From Fusibacillus kribbianus (lineage in GTDB: Bacteria > Bacillota > Clostridia > Lachnospirales > Lachnospiraceae), in contig NZ_JASGBQ010000027.1 of assembly GCF_030053595.1 (NCBI RefSeq), forward strand, positions 1 through 40,106: a stretch of 40,106 nucleotides of DNA, read 5' to 3'. Shown here piece by piece: positions 1 to 7,805 of the stretch; the stretch's first letter is position 1, and each line of letters starts with the position of its first letter. The translations under genes and the position numbers were made by a program. The notes below the pieces were generated by a model. That model searched no databases and was not told where the DNA came from. It was given only the letters and a program-made list of their open reading frames with translations.

Positions 1-53
1 TTGCACCCTGGAGTGAAAAACTCCAATCTATCAAAAATCGCATGTGAATTATA

Positions 54-554
54 GTGAATTACTCCAACTCGCAAAGGGCTGGGGTAATTTTATATCTGAC
101 CGCATTATTATTTGGCGGTTACGATGGAGCGACTTTAGATATTCCAGAAAAAAATGAGATTACAGGTATTAAAGAGGCCTTGGTGGCATTAAAAGAAGAA
201 ACTTACGAGGAGAAAACAGATTTCCTGGATTTCTTCAAATCAAAATCTTCAACAGAACCTAAAGAGCTTGTTCGAGTAGAGATATGCTACTTCGAAAAAT
301 GGAGAGAAAAAGCAATTGAACTAATAATTCCTATTGCGGCACAGTACATTTCCGAAAACCAGCAGAATCTGCAGAATTATTATGATGAGTTGGCAAATCA
401 ATATCATGAAAAGTTGTCACTGTTACATGATTTCAAAATGGATGAAAAGACATGTATAGCATCTCAATTGTCAGAAGACGAAAGAATGTTGCAAGCTGAT
501 AATGATTGGCTGGTTGCATTAAAAGATCAATTGACAAAAATTGAAAGGGGTTAG
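54..554 (+). CDS. Hypothetical 166-aa protein, first gene of the HerA-nuclease cluster
   Basis: I do not recognise this family. The predicted protein is acidic, soluble and largely alpha-helical, with many Glu/Lys and Gln/Asn residues in its second half and no clear membrane segment or catalytic motif. An in-frame stop lies at 45-47, so the GTG at 54 is the earliest possible start; it has no convincing Shine-Dalgarno sequence. The gene may therefore be a truncated or shifted remnant of something longer upstream. It ends 6 bp before the HerA-like ATPase gene and runs in the same direction, so the two are probably co-transcribed. A role as partner or regulator of the ATPase is inference from position only. 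Confidence 0.6.
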   Translation: MNYSNSQRAGVILYLTALLFGGYDGATLDIPEKNEITGIKEALVALKEETYEEKTDFLDFFKSKSSTEPKELVRVEICYFEKWREKAIELIIPIAAQYISENQQNLQNYYDELANQYHEKLSLLHDFKMDEKTCIASQLSEDERMLQADNDWLVALKDQLTKIERG

Positions 555-560
555 TTTGGA

Positions 561-3500
561 ATGACAACAGATTTGATAAAATCAGGGCAGGATATGATAA
601 CACAAACACCTGATATTGCAATAGAGGATAGATTAGAAATCATTGATGAATACGTAAGAAAGAAATATCTTACACGTCTTTCCGATATGCAGATTATGCC
701 GTTAGGAGAAATTACTCCATTAGAGGAAGATCTGATCGATAATGTAAGAATGTACCGGATTACAGAGATGGTATACCAGAAGGATGAATCTGTAATGGAT
801 AAATTCACGACAGTGTTTAATACTCTTTCAACATATAATGCGTCCGTTTTTTTTCTGATTGATTCGGATGGAAAACAGGCAAATTATTATCTTGGTGTAA
901 GAAATAATGAGGCCAATGATTCTCCCCAAAAAAGATCAACAGTTACTTTGGGCGATACTCTTAAGCAAACCTTGATTGGTCATTTTCCTGGAGTGAAGAT
1001 TGAGAATGAAGACCGAAAGAAAATTGCAGAAATTTCAGAGAAAATACAGGCATTGAATAACGTTGCTTCAGTCAGCGTTGTTGGGAGCAGCAGGCGTGAC
1101 AAGGATCAGCCGCAAGACGAATTTGCACAAGGTATGGAAAAATTATGCCTTGCAATGAGTGGACGTCCTTATACTGCCGTTATTATTGCAGATAATAAGA
1201 ATGCGTGGGATGTACAGCAAATGAGAAAACAATATCAGGCTTTGTATACGGCTTTATCGCCACTGCAGAAGGTACAGTTCTCAGATTCGACCAGTGAAAC
1301 AGAATCAAGAAGTCAATCATTTGCTGAGATGGACGGTAAACAGAAAGCTGCGATGATAACTAATGCGGTGATTTCTATTGCAGGAACCGCTGCAGGTGTT
1401 GCATTAGGAGCACAGGTAGGGGGAGCACTGGCAGGAACTGCTGCAATGCTCGGAGGTCAGATTGGAGGCCAGGCAGGAGGCCAAATCAGTAGTTTTATCT
1501 CATCTCTTGCCCCGGCAAAGCAGATTAGTAAATCAACTACAGCAGGCGTAACAACTACAGAAGAAAATAAGGCCGTAACAGATATGCTCATTATGCTCGA
1601 TGAAGCATTAAAGAAAATGAATGAGTATGACAGTTATGGCTTATGGAATGTGGCAGGCTATTTTTTATCGGATGATATGTCTGCTTCAGAGATTGCTGCA
1701 AGTAATTATCGATCATTGATGAATGGAGATAATTACGGTAGAGAGGTATCAGCAATAAACTCCTGGAGGAGTAAGGATCAGGGATTGATTGAAGAGTATA
1801 GGGATTTGACAACTTACTTATCAAGATTTGTCCATCCATTATTCAACTATGGTGGAAATATTGTTGTTACTCCGTCAACAAATATCAGCGGCAAAGAATT
1901 AGGATTGCATTTGGGGTTGCCTCGTTCTACTGTTCCAGGGCTTCCGGTAATTGAGCATGCCGAGTTTGGTAAAGAAGTAAATACATATCAGTTATTTGCA
2001 AAAGAAACAAGTAATCGACCGGAGGATAGAATTACGTTAGGTCGAGTATTTGATATGGGATTAATCACAGATAAGATTGTAGAGTTAAATAATAAAAGTC
2101 TCAATATGCATACTTTTATTACAGGTTCTACCGGTTCTGGAAAAAGTAATACTGTATATCAGATTCTGATGGAATTGAGACAGGATAGAGTTCCGTTTCT
2201 CGTAATTGAGCCGGCAAAGGGCGAATACAAAGATGTATTTGGTCATTTGCCCGATGTAAATGTATTCTCAACAAATCCTAGTATAGCACAGTTGATCAAT
2301 ATCAATCCGTTTATGTTCCCTCATTCAATTCATGTATTAGAGCATATTGACGGTCTAGTGGAAATTTTCAGTGTATGTTGGCCTATGTATGATGCAATGC
2401 CAGCCTTTTTCAAGGATGCTATTCTTAAGTCCTACGAAGCAGTAGGTTGGGATTTGGGATCATCCAGCTTTGAAGGCGAAAGTGTGGCATATCCTGATTT
2501 TGAGGTGCTTGCAGAACAATTAGATAAGCTGATTACAAATTCTGATTATGCTTCAGAAATCAAATCGAACTATAGAGGGGCCTTACTCACAAGAGTGAAA
2601 TCTTTGGCAGTTGGTTTAAATAAATACATCTTTACAGAAGAACAGACCCCGTATGAGAAACTGTTTGATGAAAACTGTATTTTGGATATCAGCAGAGTAA
2701 AATCGTCTGAGACTAAAGCACTGATTATGGGATTAATGGTATATATTCTGAATGAATACCGTGTGGATCAGAAAACTGAGAGCAATAATGGTTTGCGGCA
2801 TGTTACTGTTTTGGAAGAAGCACATAATCTGTTAAAGAATACATCTGGTAGTGAGTCTGAATTGATTGGTAAATCGGTTGAAATGATCACAAACACGATA
2901 GCGGAAATCCGTACATATGGAGAAGGCTTTATTATTGTTGACCAATCCCCTTCTTCTGTAGATATTGCTGCTATCAAGAATACAAACACAAAGATTGTCC
3001 TTAGAACTCCGGAAGCTAATGATCGTGAGGCTGTTGGTCGCTCTATGGGACTATCGACCGCGCAGGTAAATGAAATTGCCAAATTACCAAGCGGTGTAGC
3101 TGTTGTATATCAGAACAACTGGATCAGTCCGGTTCTTACATTGGTAGACAAGGCAAAGGTAAGGGAAGTGTCGTATCAATACGAAAATCCTATCGTAATA
3201 AAGACTGCTAGAGAAGCAAGAACGGAATTACTCTGTATGTTATTACAACCGTGGATCAGCAGAGATCAGTACAAAGGAAAAATCCTGAGGAATGATTTAA
3301 AGGCATTAGATCTATCTAAGAAAGTAAAAGATCACATTTCGTCATGTATTGAACAGTATCTGTTTTTCCAGGGAAATATGATTTGGAAAACAGAGGAAAT
3401 TGCATATCTTCAGGAGCTTGTTATGGCATTACTTGGAATCACTGATGTAGAATTCAAAAATATTGTGGTGGGTGGAAATCCTGATGAACTCAGATCTGCA

Positions 3501-3590
3501 ATCAGTCAGAAAACAACAGGAATGAGCTACCGGGAGATAGAGGAAGTTTGCTGTGTTCTTACTATGGAAACAGGGAAGGAAGGTGAATAA
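561..3590 (+). CDS. HerA/FtsK-like ATPase with glycine-zipper segment (1009 aa)
   Basis: The central-to-C-terminal region is a HerA/DUF87-type P-loop motor. Walker A is GSTGSGKS (about residues 522-529). The Walker B region is VTVLEEAH, with catalytic E752/E753. A downstream stretch with DQSPSSVD, then NTNTKIVLRTPE, matches the HerA pattern around sensor and arginine-finger positions. HerA-type ATPases form hexameric rings that pump or clamp DNA, usually with a nuclease partner. Unusually, residues about 270-315 are a run of Gly/Ala-rich zippers (GAQVGGALAG, GGQIGGQAGG) suggesting membrane insertion or tight helix packing. Residues 1-260 are not recognised. The next gene, starting 3 bp after the stop, encodes a nuclease-like protein that also has glycine zippers, so the two probably act as a pair. 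Confidence 0.8.
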   Translation: MTTDLIKSGQDMITQTPDIAIEDRLEIIDEYVRKKYLTRLSDMQIMPLGEITPLEEDLIDNVRMYRITEMVYQKDESVMDKFTTVFNTLSTYNASVFFLIDSDGKQANYYLGVRNNEANDSPQKRSTVTLGDTLKQTLIGHFPGVKIENEDRKKIAEISEKIQALNNVASVSVVGSSRRDKDQPQDEFAQGMEKLCLAMSGRPYTAVIIADNKNAWDVQQMRKQYQALYTALSPLQKVQFSDSTSETESRSQSFAEMDGKQKAAMITNAVISIAGTAAGVALGAQVGGALAGTAAMLGGQIGGQAGGQISSFISSLAPAKQISKSTTAGVTTTEENKAVTDMLIMLDEALKKMNEYDSYGLWNVAGYFLSDDMSASEIAASNYRSLMNGDNYGREVSAINSWRSKDQGLIEEYRDLTTYLSRFVHPLFNYGGNIVVTPSTNISGKELGLHLGLPRSTVPGLPVIEHAEFGKEVNTYQLFAKETSNRPEDRITLGRVFDMGLITDKIVELNNKSLNMHTFITGSTGSGKSNTVYQILMELRQDRVPFLVIEPAKGEYKDVFGHLPDVNVFSTNPSIAQLININPFMFPHSIHVLEHIDGLVEIFSVCWPMYDAMPAFFKDAILKSYEAVGWDLGSSSFEGESVAYPDFEVLAEQLDKLITNSDYASEIKSNYRGALLTRVKSLAVGLNKYIFTEEQTPYEKLFDENCILDISRVKSSETKALIMGLMVYILNEYRVDQKTESNNGLRHVTVLEEAHNLLKNTSGSESELIGKSVEMITNTIAEIRTYGEGFIIVDQSPSSVDIAAIKNTNTKIVLRTPEANDREAVGRSMGLSTAQVNEIAKLPSGVAVVYQNNWISPVLTLVDKAKVREVSYQYENPIVIKTAREARTELLCMLLQPWISRDQYKGKILRNDLKALDLSKKVKDHISSCIEQYLFFQGNMIWKTEEIAYLQELVMALLGITDVEFKNIVVGGNPDELRSAISQKTTGMSYREIEEVCCVLTMETGKEGE

Positions 3591-3592
3591 AC

Positions 3593-5101
3593 GTGGATGT
3601 ATTAGAACAAAATGCGTTTATGTCAGAAGGAATTAATATTAGTGAAAAACTTTCTGGTTTTCGTAAGAATTTTATGAGTGATATAGCACCAGAAAATGGT
3701 AGTTATGGTATCACAAGAATAGATAAGGGTAATGGTTTAGAGGCGATACGGGGAAAGAGTGCTTCTGGCCATCCTTTTATAGAATATTATCAAAACGGAA
3801 AGCTTACAATGCGAAGGGAAAGTCTTGGGAATCAGCAGCTCATGAAAACAAGCTACGATGATGCAGGTACTGCGTATTTGAAAACAATAACCGAGGCTGG
3901 TAAAAACACAAATTATGAGCTGGCATCCAATGCAACCATAACAAAGGGAAATTTTGTTGCTACGACTGATGCATATGGAAGAACGATATCAACAAAAGTT
4001 ACGGATATCACGCTGAAGGATGGAGGATATCATTCTGTTTCCAAATTGCGAGATCAATTTTATTTAGATGGGGATGAAGTTGGTCATGGCGTACCTGATC
4101 AATTTGGAGGCCCTGCCAGTAAAGAAAATACTTTTGCACAGGCAATGGAAGTAAACAGAGGAGTTGGCAGCAAGGTTCGTCAGGTTGAAAACCTCGCAGC
4201 GCAGCTAAAACAAGAAGGACATACAGTTGATTATGAAATGCGAGCTAACTACAGCGGAACAAAGAATGCACGACCTACATCATTTGAGCCTCACGTTACT
4301 GTTGATGGACAAGAGTATGAGTTGCCGGAGAATTTAAAGAAGATATATAACACATCGGAAGAAACTACTATACAGAAAGCCGCTTTAGAAGCAAAGGAAC
4401 GATTTGGCACTGCAAACGAGGTTGGTTTGAAATCAGGCGCTATTGCGTCTGGAATCACTTGCGCAATTTCAAGTGTTGACAACATATCTGCTTGTATTAA
4501 TGGAGAAATATCCGGTGAAGAAGCTGCTGTAGAAATAGTGAAAGATACAGCTATTGCAGGTGGGGCGGCATATGGAACAGCATTTGTCAGTACAGCTGTC
4601 GCTGAAACTATGAAAGGTTCTTCTAAGGTATTATTGCAACGTGTCGGTAACAGCTGTTTACCCGCTGCGGCTGTTGTATTTGCAGTTGATTCTGCTGATG
4701 CGGTTATTGATTTTGCCACAGGTGAAATTGATGGTGGGGAACTGGCCTATGAGTTAGGAGACAGTGCTTCTTCTGTGGCCGGAGGATTTGCAGGCGGTGC
4801 TGCTGGTGCTAAAGTTGGAGCTGCAATCGGAACAGCAATTGCCCCAGGAGTTGGAACTGCAGCGGGTGCAGTTGTTGGTGGTGTGGTAGGTGGTGTGGTC
4901 GGAACTGTTGTAGCGTCAGAAGCATATGCCACTGCAGTTGAACTGGGAACTGAAGGCGCTGAATTTTTAGTAGAAAAAGCAGAAGCGCTTGCTAAGGATA
5001 CAGTTGAACTTGTTAAAGAAAAAATTCCAGAGAAAGTCGATGAAGTTAAATCGGCATTTAATGATTTTGTAAAGAGTTGCAATTTGCCTTTTAGTTTGTA
5101 A
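3593..5101 (+). CDS. Protein with DNA/RNA non-specific endonuclease-like domain and C-terminal glycine-zipper membrane region (502 aa)
   Basis: GTG start, preceded by GGAAGG with good spacing and 3 bp after the ATPase stop. Residues about 150-255 resemble the Endonuclease_NS_2 family found in polymorphic toxins: GHGVPDQFGG with candidate catalytic His165, EVNRG with Asn188, and a NARPTSF motif near 225-231 followed by a beta-strand TVDG stretch. Residues about 275-450 hold several Ala/Gly hydrophobic segments, the last a dense glycine zipper (GGFAGGAAGAKVGAAIG onward), followed by an amphipathic Lys/Glu helix. In toxins the nuclease is usually C-terminal; here it is central, with membrane-like segments after it. 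There is no signal peptide. A HerA-linked abortive-infection nuclease or an exported toxin are both possible; the cluster has no obvious immunity gene except possibly the first small gene. Confidence 0.65.
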   Translation: MDVLEQNAFMSEGINISEKLSGFRKNFMSDIAPENGSYGITRIDKGNGLEAIRGKSASGHPFIEYYQNGKLTMRRESLGNQQLMKTSYDDAGTAYLKTITEAGKNTNYELASNATITKGNFVATTDAYGRTISTKVTDITLKDGGYHSVSKLRDQFYLDGDEVGHGVPDQFGGPASKENTFAQAMEVNRGVGSKVRQVENLAAQLKQEGHTVDYEMRANYSGTKNARPTSFEPHVTVDGQEYELPENLKKIYNTSEETTIQKAALEAKERFGTANEVGLKSGAIASGITCAISSVDNISACINGEISGEEAAVEIVKDTAIAGGAAYGTAFVSTAVAETMKGSSKVLLQRVGNSCLPAAAVVFAVDSADAVIDFATGEIDGGELAYELGDSASSVAGGFAGGAAGAKVGAAIGTAIAPGVGTAAGAVVGGVVGGVVGTVVASEAYATAVELGTEGAEFLVEKAEALAKDTVELVKEKIPEKVDEVKSAFNDFVKSCNLPFSL

Positions 5102-5153
5102 ATGAGCATATGAGGATTTTCTTTAATCCGATGAAGCATAATTATCATCGATT

Positions 5154-5186
5154 AGAGGCCTTGACTTCAATGCGCCAGAGGCCTCT
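5154..5186. repeat. Inverted repeat between convergent genes
   Basis: AGAGGCC (5154-5160) pairs with GGCCTCT (5180-5186), the right copy lying in a GAGGCCTC palindrome. It sits between the rightward nuclease gene and the end of the leftward relaxase gene. There is no T-run directly after either arm, so it is a weak candidate for a bidirectional terminator. Confidence 0.35.
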
Positions 5187-5228
5187 AACTCTGGAATGGT
5201 GCTGGTGTCCCGGGCCGGTCTTTTCTTT

Positions 5229-6830
5229 TTATGAAAGTGTTTTTGAGATGAGAGGTTCTTCTTTTTGAAGATCCAAGATGCTTCGCACATTGGCTTCGAT
5301 ATTTTCCAGTTCCCGGTCATGAGAACGGGCATCCGAATAATCTTCGTACCGGGCATGTTTCTGGCGATAGAGTACGGATCGTTCTGCTTTGATATCCTTC
5401 AACGGCGGGAATTTCTTTTCGCCGGTCAGCTCCCGGAGCTCTTTTCTGGCGGCTTCATAAAGCAGAATTTCTGCAGCATGGGATTCGCGGAATTTCTTGC
5501 GATTGGGTGCGTTTAGATATTGCTTATACACATCGCGATTCTTTAAAATCGAAAGCCTGGCCTGATACATTTTATCAACGACATGTAACCTGGCTTCTGT
5601 TGCTTTTACTGCGGCAAGTGTTTCTTTTACATGTGCCTTGGACGAGGAGCGAAGTTCCTGTAATTCTTCCATGGTTCCGATATCGTTGGTCTGAAGAAAG
5701 GCAAGTGTATCCGCCATTTTTTGAAGGTTGCTGACCTTAACTTTCAGTGCATAGGCCCGGTTTTTCTGAGCTTTGATACAGGTTTCAAGATCTGTAATCA
5801 GACGGACAGGTTGCTTTGGTTCTGTTTGAGATGCAAGCGGATTATGGATTGCTGTATTGCCTTTTTCCGCAGTTTCATCAGGAACTTTCCGGATAGATAC
5901 ACGATTGGCTGAGATGAAACTCCGGATGAAATTTTGCTCAAAATCTGTGCCGAGAGAGCGGCCGCGAATGGGCTTTTGTCTGTCGGGCAGCAGGTAGCTG
6001 ATCATGCCGCGGCTTTCATGCACCTCGATGCTGTACTTTTCAAAAAGCTTCTTCTGAAATTCTTCCATCGATTGAGAATCCATCATGGTTTCTGTGATGA
6101 CTCTCCGGAGAAATCCTTTTTCTGTCTCGAAGTGTATCGGCGGTTGGATTGGAACGGGTGAGGTTTTGGCTTCGGCGTCCAGCTTTGCCTGACCGCGACG
6201 CTGCGCCCAGTATTCTCTGTCAGTGATTCGTATCTTTGCCGGATTCAAAAGATCCACCTGGTAGAAGGATTTCTGCTGACACATGAGCATGGTCTGGGAC
6301 TTCAGATACTCCAGATATTCCTTTGTGACATGGTGCTTGTGTCCGGCAAGTGCGTCGCCGGGGCGTTCCATAAAATCCCGGCGTTCCACATCATAAGCAC
6401 GGACGCTGTTGATCACGATATGAACATGGATGTTGCCTGCGGAGTTGTGGCCATCCGGATGGGTACAGACAAGAGCTTCGTGTCCGGGAAAATTCTTTCT
6501 GGCAAAATCCATTCCGAGAACCTGCGCTTGTGCCGGAGTGAGCCCGTTGTCATCGCGGTCTCTGGGATCAAAGCTGATGATGTAATGATGTGCTTTGATT
6601 TCCTCTCTGGTCTGATTTTTGTGGAAGCGTTTGTTTGTCTCTTCGCATTCGCTTCCGAAAGAGTAAGGATCACAATGAATTCCCTCCAGAATGAATTCCT
6701 GGCGTGGAATGTGATTGCCTTTTTCATCTATGATGGGTTTGCCGGTAAATTCATCATACTGGGTTGTCAGGTAATCGGTCGCCGCGTTGTAATTGGAATT
6801 TTTGATTGAAATATGCTTAATGACTGCCAC
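5229..6830 (-). CDS. Relaxase / mobilization nuclease (MobA/VirD2-type, PF03432-like)
   Basis: The protein nicks oriT and carries the strand into the recipient. The N-terminal half holds the relaxase fold: an early tyrosine region (NSNYNAATDYL) and the metal-binding His motif HPDGHNSAGNIHVHIVINSVR-type, with the HxHxxxN core. The C-terminal half (about residues 340-530) is Lys/Glu/Arg-rich coiled coil. GTG at 6828-6830 is preferred because GGTAGGTG precedes it at good spacing; an upstream in-frame GTG at 6837-6839 would add three residues. The start overlaps the 3' end of mobC, so the pair is translationally coupled. The protein is about 533 aa, normal for small mobilizable elements. Exact MOB class cannot be set from motifs alone. 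Confidence 0.9.
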   Translation of the reverse strand: MAVIKHISIKNSNYNAATDYLTTQYDEFTGKPIIDEKGNHIPRQEFILEGIHCDPYSFGSECEETNKRFHKNQTREEIKAHHYIISFDPRDRDDNGLTPAQAQVLGMDFARKNFPGHEALVCTHPDGHNSAGNIHVHIVINSVRAYDVERRDFMERPGDALAGHKHHVTKEYLEYLKSQTMLMCQQKSFYQVDLLNPAKIRITDREYWAQRRGQAKLDAEAKTSPVPIQPPIHFETEKGFLRRVITETMMDSQSMEEFQKKLFEKYSIEVHESRGMISYLLPDRQKPIRGRSLGTDFEQNFIRSFISANRVSIRKVPDETAEKGNTAIHNPLASQTEPKQPVRLITDLETCIKAQKNRAYALKVKVSNLQKMADTLAFLQTNDIGTMEELQELRSSSKAHVKETLAAVKATEARLHVVDKMYQARLSILKNRDVYKQYLNAPNRKKFRESHAAEILLYEAARKELRELTGEKKFPPLKDIKAERSVLYRQKHARYEDYSDARSHDRELENIEANVRSILDLQKEEPLISKTLS

Positions 6831-7194
6831 GATATTCACCTACCATTTCTCTTACTGCATCACGGATGTTGTAGATCTCAGCGATGCAGTCTTTTATATC
6901 CTTCCACATCTGATTTGTCATAGTGCCACCCTGGTTTAAATATCTTGCAATCTGGTTCAGGTTCGCTCCGAAGTGACCGAGATTACGAAAGATCTGCAGT
7001 ATTTCCGGATCGTTAAATACGATTTCCTGCCTGATCACCGGCTTGCGATTGGTGATCAATTGCCGGATGTATTCTGTCCGGGGAAGGCCTGCAGCTTCGG
7101 CATCTGCAGTCAGAACATTGTAGAGTTCTTCCGTAAATCGAATGGTCAGCTGATGATCCTTTGCCGGTGGTAATTGCTTCTTTGGTCTTGCCAT
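6817..7194 (-). CDS. mobC: MobC-like relaxosome accessory protein
   Basis: A 125-aa protein with an N-terminal ribbon-helix-helix region (DHQLTIRFTEELYNVLTADAE, then LPRTEYIRQLI) and the MobC signature around FRNLGHFGANLNQIARYLNQGG. MobC-type proteins bind oriT and help the relaxase open the strand. ATG at 7192-7194 follows a GGGAGG ribosome site. It is the first gene of the leftward mobilization pair and overlaps the relaxase start. Its upstream region carries the inverted and direct repeats described as the oriT candidate. Confidence 0.9.
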   Translation of the reverse strand: MARPKKQLPPAKDHQLTIRFTEELYNVLTADAEAAGLPRTEYIRQLITNRKPVIRQEIVFNDPEILQIFRNLGHFGANLNQIARYLNQGGTMTNQMWKDIKDCIAEIYNIRDAVREMVGEYRGSH

Positions 7195-7236
7195 ATGTTT
7201 TTCCTCCCTTTGATAAGCTGAAGGCGTTCAAAGACC

Positions 7237-7294
7237 GCACCTTTGGTGCTGTTGCCGTGGGTTTGGGGACCGGAATCCCCAACAAGTTGCCGTG
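7237..7294. other. Candidate oriT
   Basis: Just upstream of mobC lies a perfect 7-bp inverted repeat, TTGGGGA (7263-7269) and TCCCCAA (7276-7282), with a 6-nt spacer. It is bracketed by two direct copies of GTTGCCGTG (7251-7259 and 7286-7294), and a small CACC-TTT-GGTG palindrome lies at 7239-7246 or so. Repeats of this kind next to mobC are typical of origins of transfer. The nick position cannot be read from sequence alone. Confidence 0.5.
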
Positions 7295-7465
7295 ATGAAA
7301 TGGCCATGAAAATGGTTATTGAATCCCAAGGCGAAACTTGCTCTAAGTGAGTTGTAAAAAAGCCTTCTATATATTTGGTGTTTACGGGAAAGGGGAGGTG
7401 TGTACATAGATAATTGAAAAAGAAAACGGTATATACAAGAGGTGACAGCATAGCATTGCGAATAA

Positions 7466-7487
7466 GGTGTCGTTGCTTAGCGACACC
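7466..7487. repeat. Left GGTGTCG hairpin flanking the cargo
   Basis: GGTGTCG (7466-7472) and CGACACC (7481-7487) form a 7-bp stem with an 8-nt loop. It ends 6 bp before the -35 box of the cargo promoter. A hairpin with the same stem and a different loop lies at 27901-27926, after the last cargo gene. There is no following T-run, so this copy is not a classical terminator. Confidence 0.6.
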
Positions 7488-7493
7488 AAGGAA

Positions 7494-7522
7494 TTGACTT
7501 TAAGCGTGGTTTGGTATATAAT
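7494..7522 (+). promoter_or_regulatory. Sigma-A-type promoter of the defence operon
   Basis: The -35 box TTGACT (7494-7499) and the perfect -10 box TATAAT (7517-7522) are separated by 17 bp. It faces the small HTH gene and the long operon after it, and is the only strong promoter seen before the helicase gene. Confidence 0.8.
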
Positions 7523-7567
7523 TTAACATATCTAATGGTGTGTTTTTATCGGAAAAGGATGACAAAT

Positions 7568-7768
7568 ATGGAATATTTATCTCTTAGACAAACAGCAGAA
7601 AAATGGGGACTTTCAGTACGTAGAGTGCAGACTCTGTGCATCACAGATAGAATTCCAGGAGCAACAAAAATTGGTTCATACTGGGCTATTCCAGTTGATG
7701 CGGATAAGCCTAAAGATGAAAGGATAAAGAGTGGTAAGTATATAAAGAAACAAGGAAAAATGAAATAA
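7568..7768 (+). CDS. Excisionase-type helix-turn-helix protein (66 aa)
   Basis: A small MerR/excisionase-like (HTH_17) protein: YLSLRQTAEKWGLSVRRVQ forms the helix-turn-helix, followed by the wing RIPGATKIGSYWAIP and a basic tail. ATG at 7568 is chosen because AAAAGGA ends 9 bp before it; the ATG at 7559 touches that ribosome site. It is the first gene after the strong promoter and ends 37 bp before the helicase start, so it may regulate the defence operon. Small proteins of this kind commonly precede accessory operons in Lachnospiraceae. Its target site is unknown; the hairpin at 7466-7487 next to the promoter is a possible operator. Confidence 0.8.
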   Translation: MEYLSLRQTAEKWGLSVRRVQTLCITDRIPGATKIGSYWAIPVDADKPKDERIKSGKYIKKQGKMK

Positions 7769-7805
7769 TACTTTGAGAGCTAGAAGCTTCAAAGGAGATG
7801 GGGAT

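Noticed and set aside
9-25. TGGAGT/ACTCCA hairpin as terminator of an upstream gene
   Set aside because: Only 6 bp with no T-run, and the upstream context is outside the window.
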